Assembly (NCBI GenBank): GCA_031550725.1
Contig: JAVBOH010000039.1
Location: 1 to 30,274, forward strand
Direction of reading: 5' to 3'
DNA: 30,274 bases
DNA from: UBA946 sp031550725
GTDB lineage: Bacteria > Bacillota > Clostridia > Oscillospirales > Ruminococcaceae
Shown: positions 14,806 through 22,707 of the stretch, in pieces
Layout of the letters: each line of letters begins with the position of its first letter
How positions within the stretch are numbered: the stretch's first letter is position 1
Program-made: the position numbers and the translations under genes
The notes under the pieces: model-generated
What the model was told of the DNA's origin: nothing
Databases searched by the model: none
What the model saw: only the letters and a program-made list of their open reading frames with translations

Positions 14806-15453
14806 ATGTCATACATAACATTTGAAAATATATACAAAAAATTCGGACAAACAGAAGTTTTGTCGGATGTCAATTTTTCTATTGATCAGGGTGAAATATG
14901 TGGTTTTGCAGGAAGAAACGGCTCTGGTAAAACCATGATTTTTAAAATTTTAGCAGGACTTGTTATAGCCACATCAGGCAAGGTGACATTTTGTGGTGAG
15001 GATATTTCTCAAAGCGGAAAATTTATTTCCTCAATGGGAATAATGATTGAAACACCAGGGTTTATACCACATTATTCAGGTCTTAAAAATCTGCTTATTC
15101 TCAATGATTTAAGCGTTAGTAAAACAGATAAAAAGCATATTATGGAGCTTATGACAAGACTTGGGCTTGATCCTAAAAACAAGCAGCCTGTCAAAACATA
15201 CTCGCTTGGAATGCGCCAAAAGCTTGGTATTATTCAGGCAGTTATGAACTCTCCTGAGCTGCTTGTCCTTGATGAACCTATGAATAGTCTTGATGAAGAA
15301 ACCGTTAATATGCTCCGTGAATTTTTCAAGGAGCTTAATAAAGAAAAAAACACCACCATACTTATTGCAAGCCATATTAAAGAGGATTTAACTTCGCTAT
15401 GCACGAAAATGTATAGCGTTGCAAATAATTCTGTCACACTTGAAACGGAATAA
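14806..15453 (+). CDS. ABC transporter ATP-binding protein (BcrA/LanF-like)
   Basis: 215 residues. The start at 14806 follows AAAGGAG with normal spacing; the frame is open further up to 14659 but that extension covers the hairpin and is not credible. Walker A GRNGSGKT at 36-43, signature YSLGMRQKL at 132-140, Walker B LLVLDEP at 152-158, and switch His190. The altered signature (SLGMRQ instead of LSGGQ) is common in ABC-2 type ATPases of antibiotic and lantibiotic self-protection (BcrA, LanF). First gene of a four-gene operon with two small permeases; substrate unknown. Confidence 0.9.
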   Translation: MSYITFENIYKKFGQTEVLSDVNFSIDQGEICGFAGRNGSGKTMIFKILAGLVIATSGKVTFCGEDISQSGKFISSMGIMIETPGFIPHYSGLKNLLILNDLSVSKTDKKHIMELMTRLGLDPKNKQPVKTYSLGMRQKLGIIQAVMNSPELLVLDEPMNSLDEETVNMLREFFKELNKEKNTTILIASHIKEDLTSLCTKMYSVANNSVTLETE

Positions 15454-15479
15454 AGCTAAGAAAGGATGACATATTCTTC

Positions 15480-16193
15480 ATGAATAAATTCCGCATTTTT
15501 TTATATGACTTAAAACGTGCGTTAACGGAAAAATCATTTTGGTTTGCCGTTTTTGCAGGTGTTTTTATACTTATAATATCGTTTTTATACTATGTTATTT
15601 TAGGTGATGTGACTTCATCGGATACCCTTTTCAAAATGTCGCAAGCACTGGCATTTCCATTTGCAGCACCGCTTTTATGCTGTATCCCCTATTCAAGTAT
15701 GCAAATGTTGGAGGAAGATACAGGCTATAAAATACTTATGTCAGTAAAAATCCGCCGCACTTCATACTCATTTCCAAGATTTTTCGTATGCGGCATAGCA
15801 GGTGCATTGGCAATGTTTATTCCGCAGATGATTTTGTATATTACAGCGGCTTTCTTTGGAGGATATACTAATGCCGAATGTATAAGCGGCGTTATGCTAG
15901 GAATTCTTTTCGGCTTTGCATACAGCACAATTGCATACTCACTAACCTTTTTCAGCCGCAAAAGATACATTCCAACAGTATTCCCGCAAGTAATCTATAT
16001 GCTTTGTATTTATGCATTTCCGCACCTAAACCTTGAAAAATTTTATCCGCCGCTAGCGATATCACCATGGATATATGGCTCTGAAAATTATGTTAATATG
16101 ATATATTTGCTAGCTGCAATAATCGTGATTGCTATATTTTTGTGCATTATCGGAGCGATGTTTTCTAAAATGATAAAATACAGCAGCAATTAA
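15480..16193 (+). CDS. ABC-2 type permease, first of pair
   Basis: 237 residues with about six membrane helices (first at 20-41). Small ABC-2 permeases of this size, paired with a second one and a BcrA-like ATPase, resemble LanE/LanG. Sequence similarity to known families is too faint by eye to be more precise. Starts 26 bases after the ATPase gene; AAGGA lies upstream at a somewhat long distance. Confidence 0.75.
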   Translation: MNKFRIFLYDLKRALTEKSFWFAVFAGVFILIISFLYYVILGDVTSSDTLFKMSQALAFPFAAPLLCCIPYSSMQMLEEDTGYKILMSVKIRRTSYSFPRFFVCGIAGALAMFIPQMILYITAAFFGGYTNAECISGVMLGILFGFAYSTIAYSLTFFSRKRYIPTVFPQVIYMLCIYAFPHLNLEKFYPPLAISPWIYGSENYVNMIYLLAAIIVIAIFLCIIGAMFSKMIKYSSN

Positions 16194-16213
16194 ATCGAAA
16201 GGATGGTTTTTAC

Positions 16214-16987
16214 ATGGGGCAAATTGCAAAAAACTTAAAATATTCCATGCGTGAAAGCTTTCCTGTCGCAAGATGGTGCTTATGCGCCGTTGTTATTGCT
16301 TTCACAGCAGTTGTAAGTATTTATAAATATATAGACTTATCTGATATGACTGCAACAGGGTTTTCATCGCTTGAAACTCTGTTTTTGATAATGACAGACA
16401 GTACAAATATAATTTTCATTTTTCTGCCAACCTTTTTATTTATCATATGCGGCTTAACTGTCGATAATAATTTTGGTGCGGTTGATATTGTTAAGATGGG
16501 CAGCAGAAAAAAGTGGCTTTCAGGTAAGTTTATATTGCTTGTTATTAATGCATTAGTATTTTTTATAATAGTTACACTTCTTTGTTTTATCATTGCAAAC
16601 AGGATATTCCCATTTTCTAATGCATGGAGTACAGGCTTTATTTCCTTTCGTGTAATGCTTGGAAATTCTGCAATGGATTTTAAATATCCGCCGATACCAA
16701 CCCTCCTTTTATCAGTACTGTCATCATTCATGATGTATCTTTTATGCGGTGTAATAAGCATGTCAGTGTCGCTGATTACTGACCGTGAGGAAAGTGCATT
16801 GCTAGTGTCATTATTGTTTGGAATTGGGTTAAATCTTTTGAATTATAACATATCATCAAACAATGCATTAAGCCATATTTGGCGTTCGGTTATAATACTT
16901 TTATTCGTTGGAATAATATATTTTGTATGCAATAAAATTGCGTGCGTTAAGGATTTTCATTTGAGAAAAAAGACGTCCCTGTATTAA
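16214..16987 (+). CDS. ABC-2 type permease, second of pair
   Basis: 257 residues, about six membrane helices (first at about 19-37; others near 58-80, 100-125, 165-190, 195-215 and 222-240). Starts 20 bases after the preceding permease with GAAAGGA upstream. It probably forms a heterodimeric channel with it, powered by the ATPase at 14806. No recognised substrate motif. Confidence 0.75.
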   Translation: MGQIAKNLKYSMRESFPVARWCLCAVVIAFTAVVSIYKYIDLSDMTATGFSSLETLFLIMTDSTNIIFIFLPTFLFIICGLTVDNNFGAVDIVKMGSRKKWLSGKFILLVINALVFFIIVTLLCFIIANRIFPFSNAWSTGFISFRVMLGNSAMDFKYPPIPTLLLSVLSSFMMYLLCGVISMSVSLITDREESALLVSLLFGIGLNLLNYNISSNNALSHIWRSVIILLFVGIIYFVCNKIACVKDFHLRKKTSLY

Positions 16988-17000
16988 TTAAGGAGGACTT

Positions 17001-18035
17001 ATGTCATATATAGCAAAGCTTGGAATTGTTCTGCTGATATGCCTTTTAAGCGCAGGAACAGCGATACATTTCACCGATAAATATGTCATGACAGTTAATG
17101 CAAAGCAAAAAAGCATATCCGATGCTATAATTGAAAATCAATTAAGACAAGCAATGAAAGAAGCGGAAGATATAGCTAAAGCGGAACTTGAAAAAGAAAG
17201 CATTACAATAATGACAACCGTGCTGGAAACAAAGCCGCCTGTTACGACAACAACTGCCGTTGCCACCACAACCGAAACTACAACTCAGACCACTATTGAA
17301 ACCACCGTTGCAACAACTGAAACGATGGAGATAACCACTGCTGAAACCAAACCCGAACGTGTAACAAAATACAAGCGTGGCGGATTGCTTGACGATGCTA
17401 AAGCACGTCCTATTGAGCAGATAAAAGTACGCACATTATTTACGCTTACAGAGGATGAAAACAAAAAGGTAACCAATTTTCTTGTTGAGCATTATTTCCT
17501 TGATGGATATGTTTATGCTAAAAGTGAAGCTGACCCTGAATACAAGCAGAAAAAGCAAACTGCAGCCGAAATGCAGCAGTATGTTTCCGATAGTCTAACC
17601 CTTGTTACAAACACAATTGATATGAACAATATCACAAGCTTCCTTTCGACTGATTATACCAAAGCTATTGCGGATGCAAAGGAATTAAAGTCGGAGTATG
17701 TGTCAAAATATGCGGATGCAAATAAGCTTGGTGATGAATTTGGAGATATGTATAACAGCAGTATTGCTTATTTTGACAGGCTTATAAAGGCTTTGAACAA
17801 TTTCCAAAAAGCCGCTGATGATTATAATAATGCAGCAAATCCAATTTTAGCAATCGGACTTCTTGCAAAAAGCATTGATGGCGTTCTTATGCCTGAATTT
17901 ACCGCCGTTTTGGAAAGCTCATTTGATATTATTGAAGCATCACAAGAAATTTTTCTTGATGGAACAACAGATGCGTGGCTATTGACAAGGGATGAGGTTT
18001 CGGAGGTTATTGCAAACCCTGGACTAGTATTGTAA
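17001..18035 (+). CDS. Membrane-anchored protein with Thr-rich linker and helical extracellular domain
   Basis: 344 residues. Residues 6-24 are a signal anchor without a lipobox Cys; 34-68 is a charged, probably coiled-coil segment; 71-118 is very rich in Thr (many TTT, TET and TTET runs), typical of an extracellular linker; 125-344 looks like an alpha-helical domain. I do not recognise the family. AAGGAGG lies 4-5 bases before the ATG and the gene follows the second permease by 13 bases, so it belongs to the ABC operon. A substrate-capturing or immunity lipoprotein-like role (as LanI) is possible but only inferred from position. Confidence 0.75.
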   Translation: MSYIAKLGIVLLICLLSAGTAIHFTDKYVMTVNAKQKSISDAIIENQLRQAMKEAEDIAKAELEKESITIMTTVLETKPPVTTTTAVATTTETTTQTTIETTVATTETMEITTAETKPERVTKYKRGGLLDDAKARPIEQIKVRTLFTLTEDENKKVTNFLVEHYFLDGYVYAKSEADPEYKQKKQTAAEMQQYVSDSLTLVTNTIDMNNITSFLSTDYTKAIADAKELKSEYVSKYADANKLGDEFGDMYNSSIAYFDRLIKALNNFQKAADDYNNAANPILAIGLLAKSIDGVLMPEFTAVLESSFDIIEASQEIFLDGTTDAWLLTRDEVSEVIANPGLVL

Positions 18036-18065
18036 ATTTATTATCTATTATAATTATATATTAAT

Positions 18066-18094
18066 TTGATGGTAACATACAATAACATGATAAT
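18066..18094 (+). promoter_or_regulatory. Promoter of the heterodimeric ABC exporter
   Basis: -35 TTGATG (18066-18071) and -10 GATAAT (18089-18094), spacer 17 bases. It starts 30 bases after the preceding gene and drives a leader containing the GC-rich palindrome at 18111-18135. Confidence 0.6.
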
Positions 18095-18110
18095 ATAAAG
18101 ATAAAATTTC

Positions 18111-18135
18111 GTAGGGGCGAACTGTGTTCGCCCGC
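18111..18135. repeat. GC-rich palindromic element in exporter leader
   Basis: GGGCGAAC and GTTCGCCC (18115-18122, 18126-18133) with a TGT loop, inside the wider GTAGGGGCGAAC...CGCCCGC context. It stands out from AT-rich surroundings and has no T-run. GTAGGGGCG-type palindromes of this kind are, from memory, dispersed repeats in clostridial genomes. Confidence 0.65.
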
Positions 18136-18170
18136 TTTACATTTGAAAATATCGGAGGCATACATATTTA

Positions 18171-19964
18171 ATGAAACGGCTTATAAAATATCTAAAACCA
18201 TATTTGTTATGGGTAATTCTTGCACCTGTTTCAATGATTGGTGAGGTCGTGCTGGACTTACTTCAGCCAAAGCTTATGTCAAAAATTGTGGACATGGGTG
18301 TTTTGGGCGGTGATATGAATATTATCATAAAAACTGGTATTATAATGCTTGTGACTGTTATTATCGGTGGGTTGTGCGGGGTTCTTTGCTCTGCATTCAG
18401 CGGCATGGCGGCGCAAAATTTTGGTTGTGATTTACGCAATGATTTATTCAAAAAAGTCATGTCATTATCACCATCACAAAGCGATAAATTCACATCAGGC
18501 TCTTTAATAACCCGTCTTACAAATGATGTCAGTTCTGTTCAGCAGTTCGTTGAAATAATTTTACGTATGTTCATTCGTATGCTGACATTTTTCATCGGCG
18601 GCATTATAATGATGATGACACTTGATATTTCATTTGGTGTTGTACTGTTAATTGCACTTCCTGCAATGCTTATTGCTATGATAATTGCACTCGCAAAAGC
18701 ACTTCCTATTTACAGCAAGGTGCAGACTAAGCTTGACAAGGTTAACAATGTTTTAAAAGAAAACATAGCAGGAGTTCGTGTAGTAAGAGCTTTTGTGCGT
18801 GAAAATTACGAGTCTGAACGATTTGGTGATGCCAATAAAGATTTATCGGACACCAACTTAAGCGTCCTGCTCATTATGGCAAGGCTTAACCCCATTCTGT
18901 CAATTATAATGAACTCTGCTGTTGCAATAATAATTTTTATTGGTGGTTTTCAAGTTGAAACATCCTCATTAAATGTAGGCGATGTCATGGCGGCTGTTAC
19001 ATATGTCACACAAATTATGATGTCTGTTATGATGGTCAGCATGATGTTCCAGTCAGTTTCACGAGCAAGGGTCAGCGCTGTCCGTATTGGTGAAATACTT
19101 GATACAAAACCTGAAATAAAAGACGGCGATAACGATAAAGCAAAGCTCATTAAGCGTGGCGAGGTGCGTTTCAGCGGAGTTAATTTTACATATCCAAATT
19201 CATCAGGTCAACCTGTTTTAAGCGGCATTTCTCTTAATGTTAAATCGGGTGAAACACTTGGAATATTAGGTGCAACAGGCTCTGGAAAATCAACTCTTGT
19301 AAATTTGATAACACGTTTTTATGATGTCACAGACGGTGAAATTTCCGTTGATGGTATTCCGATTATGGATTATCCTGTACATGACTTGCGTGATAAAATT
19401 GGTATGGTACTACAAAAAAGCGAACTTTTTTCGGGTACAGTAAAAGAAAATATAATCTGGGGAAATACGAAAGCTTCCGATGATGAAATAATTCATGCCG
19501 CAAAAATTGCACAGGCAGATGAATTTATATCATCAATGCAAAATGGCTATGACAGTATCATTGCCGAAAAAGGCATTAGTCTATCAGGTGGGCAAAAACA
19601 ACGTATTTGCATAGCGAGAGCGATTGCGAAAAAGCCGCTTATACTTATCCTTGATGACTGCACCTCTGCACTCGATTTAGCTACCGAGTCAGCACTCCAA
19701 AATGCATTAAAGAATGAGCTTAAAAGTACAACAGTAATAAAAATTGCACAGCGTATTGCAAGCGTTAAAGAATGTGATAAAATAGCTGTCATAGATAAGG
19801 GTATTATTTCAGCTGTCGGCACTCATGATGAGCTTATGATAAACAGCCAGTTATATCGTGATATTTATGACTCACAGCATGGTGGCAACAAGAGAAATCA
19901 TACCGAAATCGGCGAGGCTTTTCACGTTGATATGACAGTAAAGGAGGATGGTATTAATGGCTAA
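18171..19964 (+). CDS. Heterodimeric ABC exporter subunit 1, degenerate nucleotide-binding site
   Basis: 597 residues: transmembrane domain (about 1-310, six helices) fused to an ATP-binding domain. Walker A GATGSGKS at 367-374, signature LSGGQ at 471-475. The Walker B ends LILILDD, with Asp496 where the catalytic Glu should be, and the switch-loop His is replaced by Gln527 (KIAQR instead of AHR). Both changes are typical of the non-catalytic subunit in heterodimeric exporters of the TM287/288, BmrC/D and LmrC/D type, so this subunit probably binds but hardly hydrolyses ATP at its own site. Multidrug or peptide export from the cytoplasm is likely; substrate unknown. Overlaps the partner gene by 8 bases. 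Confidence 0.93.
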   Translation: MKRLIKYLKPYLLWVILAPVSMIGEVVLDLLQPKLMSKIVDMGVLGGDMNIIIKTGIIMLVTVIIGGLCGVLCSAFSGMAAQNFGCDLRNDLFKKVMSLSPSQSDKFTSGSLITRLTNDVSSVQQFVEIILRMFIRMLTFFIGGIIMMMTLDISFGVVLLIALPAMLIAMIIALAKALPIYSKVQTKLDKVNNVLKENIAGVRVVRAFVRENYESERFGDANKDLSDTNLSVLLIMARLNPILSIIMNSAVAIIIFIGGFQVETSSLNVGDVMAAVTYVTQIMMSVMMVSMMFQSVSRARVSAVRIGEILDTKPEIKDGDNDKAKLIKRGEVRFSGVNFTYPNSSGQPVLSGISLNVKSGETLGILGATGSGKSTLVNLITRFYDVTDGEISVDGIPIMDYPVHDLRDKIGMVLQKSELFSGTVKENIIWGNTKASDDEIIHAAKIAQADEFISSMQNGYDSIIAEKGISLSGGQKQRICIARAIAKKPLILILDDCTSALDLATESALQNALKNELKSTTVIKIAQRIASVKECDKIAVIDKGIISAVGTHDELMINSQLYRDIYDSQHGGNKRNHTEIGEAFHVDMTVKEDGING

Positions 19965-21798
19965 TAACACTCCAAATCCCCCACCCCTCCATGTCGGCGG
20001 ACGTCGTGGCATGGGTCCTGTCATGAATGTAGAAAAACCCAAAAATATCAAGGGTACAGCCAAAAGACTGCTTTCATATTTAAGCCACAGCAAAAGGCTT
20101 TTTTATTCGTTAATACTAATCACACTTGTCATAACGGCACTAAATCTGTTAGCACCTGCATTTCAGCGATTGGCTATTGATGCCTTAACAATTGATGGTG
20201 ATAAAAGATTGTCGGTTGATTTTGCGTCACTAGGTGTTATGATTGCATTGCTTTTGCTGTCATACACACTCCTGTCTTTATTTACATATTTGCAAGGCAC
20301 ATTTTCAGCAAGGCTTTCACAGTCCACAGTTAAAAATATGCGTTCATACTTGTTTGAAAAAATTGTACGACTGCCTGTAAAATTTATAGATACACACAGT
20401 CATGGCGACCTAATGAGCCGTATGACAAATGATGTTGAAAACATTTCTAACTCAATCACATCATCGCTGAACTCGCTTATTTCAGGTATAATTATTCTTG
20501 CAGGCTCTCTTATTATAATGCTTTTTTACTCTCCGTTATTAACGCTTATATGTATGTCAACAATATTTTTATCAGCAATCACAAGCACATTAATGAGCAA
20601 GCATATGCGTAAATATTTTAAAGAACAACAGGCTGACTTAGGCTCTTTAAACGGTCATATCGAGGAAATGATAACAGGCTTTCATACTGTCACAGTTTTT
20701 AACAAACAAGCTGATGCAGAGAATGAATTTGATATCATAAGTCAAAATCTTAAAAGAAATGGTATCAAAGCACAAATTTTAAGCGGTGCGATGGGTCCTT
20801 TGATGAACATTATTTCTAATATCGGATTTTTACTTGTTGCTGTGTTTGGCGGCTCATTTGCATTAAAGGGTATCATAACAATTGGTACTATTCAAGCATT
20901 TATTTTGTATACAAAGCAGTTTTCACGTTCCATAAATGAAATTGCCAATCAGTATGCTCAAATCCAAACTGCTATTGCAGGTGCTGAACGTATATTTGAA
21001 ATCCTTGAAACAAAGATTGAATGTGATATTGACACGGTGCCATTTGACACTGACAATATAAATGGTGATATCTCATTTAAGAATGTATCATTTTCTTATG
21101 TTCAGGATAAACCAGTGTTAAAAAATTTCAGCCTTGATATAAAAAGTGGTGAAAAAATTGCAATTGTTGGTTCGACAGGCTCTGGTAAAACCACAATTGT
21201 AAATCTGCTGACAAGATTTTATGATATTGACAGTGGTCACATAACTGTTGATGGCATTGACATTAATTCTATTGACAGGCATGAGCTGCGGCGTAGTGTT
21301 GCGATAGTATTGCAGGATACCGTACTTTTTGCAGGCTCAATTGAGGATAATATTACATATGGACGTCCTGATGCAACCATTGACGAGATGGAGGACGCCG
21401 CAATTCTTGCTAATGCCGACCGCTTTGTTATGAAGCTGCCCAATGATTACCGCACTGTTATAAACGAAAACGGAAATAGCCTTAGTGCAGGGCAACGCCA
21501 GCTTTTAGCCATAGCACGAGCAATTATTGTTAACCCAAAAATTCTCATACTTGATGAGGCTACGTCAAGTGTTGATACTCGCACCGAGCTTGATTTGCAA
21601 GCAGCTATGGTGGCACTGATGAAAAATCGCACAAGCCTTATTATTGCACACAGATTATCAACAATCCGTGATGCCGATAAAATTGTTGTAATTGAAAATG
21701 GCAATGCTGTCGAGATTGGCAGCCATGAAGATTTGCTTGAAACAAAGGGTGCATATTACAATCTATATAAACGTCAGTTTGAGGGACAGTCAACTTAA
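19957..21798 (+). CDS. Heterodimeric ABC exporter subunit 2, catalytic
   Basis: 613 residues from the ATG at 19957, chosen because AAAGGAGG (19940-19947) lies 9 bases before it; the ATG at 19948 touches the Shine-Dalgarno. The N-terminus is Pro/Gly/Arg-rich (HVGGRRGMGP), as often in this subunit, then six helices (about 47-330) and the ATPase domain: Walker A GSTGSGKT at 405-412, signature LSAGQ at 509-513, Walker B ILILDE with Glu534, and His565. The catalytic residues are intact here, while the signature Ser-Gly-Gly has become Ser-Ala-Gly, which would face the degenerate site of the partner. Together they form one asymmetric exporter. A strong terminator follows. Confidence 0.94.
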   Translation: MANNTPNPPPLHVGGRRGMGPVMNVEKPKNIKGTAKRLLSYLSHSKRLFYSLILITLVITALNLLAPAFQRLAIDALTIDGDKRLSVDFASLGVMIALLLLSYTLLSLFTYLQGTFSARLSQSTVKNMRSYLFEKIVRLPVKFIDTHSHGDLMSRMTNDVENISNSITSSLNSLISGIIILAGSLIIMLFYSPLLTLICMSTIFLSAITSTLMSKHMRKYFKEQQADLGSLNGHIEEMITGFHTVTVFNKQADAENEFDIISQNLKRNGIKAQILSGAMGPLMNIISNIGFLLVAVFGGSFALKGIITIGTIQAFILYTKQFSRSINEIANQYAQIQTAIAGAERIFEILETKIECDIDTVPFDTDNINGDISFKNVSFSYVQDKPVLKNFSLDIKSGEKIAIVGSTGSGKTTIVNLLTRFYDIDSGHITVDGIDINSIDRHELRRSVAIVLQDTVLFAGSIEDNITYGRPDATIDEMEDAAILANADRFVMKLPNDYRTVINENGNSLSAGQRQLLAIARAIIVNPKILILDEATSSVDTRTELDLQAAMVALMKNRTSLIIAHRLSTIRDADKIVVIENGNAVEIGSHEDLLETKGAYYNLYKRQFEGQST

Positions 21799-21871
21799 AT
21801 GTTGCTTATTTCCTGATAATAATGGTTATAAATCTGTATGCCATTATCATAAAAATATTCTTCTATATCGT

Positions 21872-21909
21872 AAAATAGCGTCGTGGCTCAAAACCACGAC
21901 GCTATTTTT
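21872..21909 (+). terminator. Terminator of the ABC exporter operon
   Basis: A perfect 15-bp stem, AAAATAGCGTCGTGG with CCACGACGCTATTTT, 7-nt loop, ending in a T-run. Confidence 0.95.
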
Positions 21910-22158
21910 CAATTTTCATTAATCCTCATATTTCGTTATTTCTATTGTCAGTTTCTTTGTTTAACTCATATGATTTTATCTTTTCGTTAGTGTTTTCTAT
22001 TTTTATTGTTGTTCACTAATTTGGGTATTAATCATAATTTGTTTACAGCATATATAAAACAATATCGAAATTGCAGCAATATTCCAGTATAAATTATACA
22101 AATTCAGCATTAAACACCAAATTATAAATGTGCAAACTAACAATTTAATCAACACTTA
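21910..22158. other. AT-rich intergenic stretch, nothing recognised
   Basis: Between the exporter terminator and the promoter at 22159 I see no convincing ORF, hairpin, T-box or riboswitch motif on either strand. It may hold regulator sites for the sulfur-type operon downstream. Confidence 0.5.
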
Positions 22159-22187
22159 TTGACTTTACGGATATTTAGTGATATTAT
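22159..22187 (+). promoter_or_regulatory. Promoter of the thioredoxin-sulfotransferase-Ssu operon
   Basis: -35 TTGACT (22159-22164) and -10 TATTAT (22182-22187), 17-base spacer. Transcription from about 22194 gives a leader of about 180 bases holding the short ORF at 22244-22300. Confidence 0.75.
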
Positions 22188-22243
22188 TAATACATACTAA
22201 ACATATAGGTTTTGTATTATTAGTGTGAAAGGGACAAATATAT

Positions 22244-22300
22244 ATGAAAATCAAGAAATTTTTGAAGAAGCTTTCTACTGGTGGTATTTATAGCTGTTGA
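22244..22300 (+). CDS. Short leader ORF, MKIKKFLKKLSTGGIYSC
   Basis: 18 codons, ending Ile-Tyr-Ser-Cys then TGA. AAAGGGA lies about 10 bases before the ATG and a good promoter lies 57 bases upstream. The peptide is basic and amphipathic, with Gly-Gly followed by IYSC. The TGA overlaps the ATG of a second ORF (TGATG, 22300-22398, 32 codons) that runs into the thioredoxin gene in another frame. A Cys codon at the very end in front of a sulfur-acquisition operon suggests a cysteine-sensing leader peptide; a small secreted or modified peptide is an alternative. Too short to be certain that it is translated. Confidence 0.45.
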   Translation: MKIKKFLKKLSTGGIYSC

Positions 22301-22375
22301 TGCTTAAAAATGTACTGCATTATAACTTAACGTACCATATCATTTCTATATTATCAAGAGAGGAACAGCAGAATT

Positions 22376-22693
22376 ATGATAAAAAAACTTACATATGAAA
22401 ATTATGATGCTATCGTTAAAGAAAACACAAAACCTCTTATCTTGGAATTTTATTCACCTGACTGTACTCATTGCAAACGTCTTGAAAGCGTTCTGGATGA
22501 ACTAAGCAATGAATTAGATGATGTATCCGAATTTGCAAAATGCGATATATCAGAAGAACCCTCATTGGCATCAATGCTAGATATAACTACTGTACCAACA
22601 CTTTTATTTATAAAAAAAGGTGAAGTTAAAGAAAAATTAATAGGTTTTACTCATAAGCTAATAATTCATGAAAATATAAAAAAATTAATTTAA
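22376..22693 (+). CDS. Thioredoxin family protein
   Basis: 105 residues, thioredoxin fold, cytoplasmic (no signal peptide). The redox motif is C30-T-H-C33 in EFYSPDCTHCK instead of WCGPC, and the cis-Pro loop is TTVPTLLF. A CTHC centre suggests altered redox potential or a dedicated partner. AGAGAGGA precedes the ATG. The gene is 14 bases upstream of the sulfotransferase-family gene, implying that the two work together, for example in keeping the enzyme or a sulfur intermediate reduced; that is inference. Confidence 0.9.
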   Translation: MIKKLTYENYDAIVKENTKPLILEFYSPDCTHCKRLESVLDELSNELDDVSEFAKCDISEEPSLASMLDITTVPTLLFIKKGEVKEKLIGFTHKLIIHENIKKLI

Positions 22694-22707
22694 AGGAGCG
22701 ATTTTTA

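Noticed and set aside
21692..21922. Plus-strand ORF overlapping the end of the second exporter gene
   Set aside because: It lies out of frame in the exporter C-terminus and runs across the terminator at 21872-21909.
22295..22334. Selenocysteine read-through of the TGA of the short leader ORF (would give SC-U-C)
   Set aside because: Only a 3+3-bp weak stem (GTAC arms with a bulge) lies downstream; no convincing SECIS hairpin, and no Sec machinery is visible in the window.
22188..22375. T-box or SAM (S-box) riboswitch in the leader of the sulfur-type operon
   Set aside because: No T-box sequence (AGGGTGGNACCGCG-like) and no terminator/antiterminator pair could be found.
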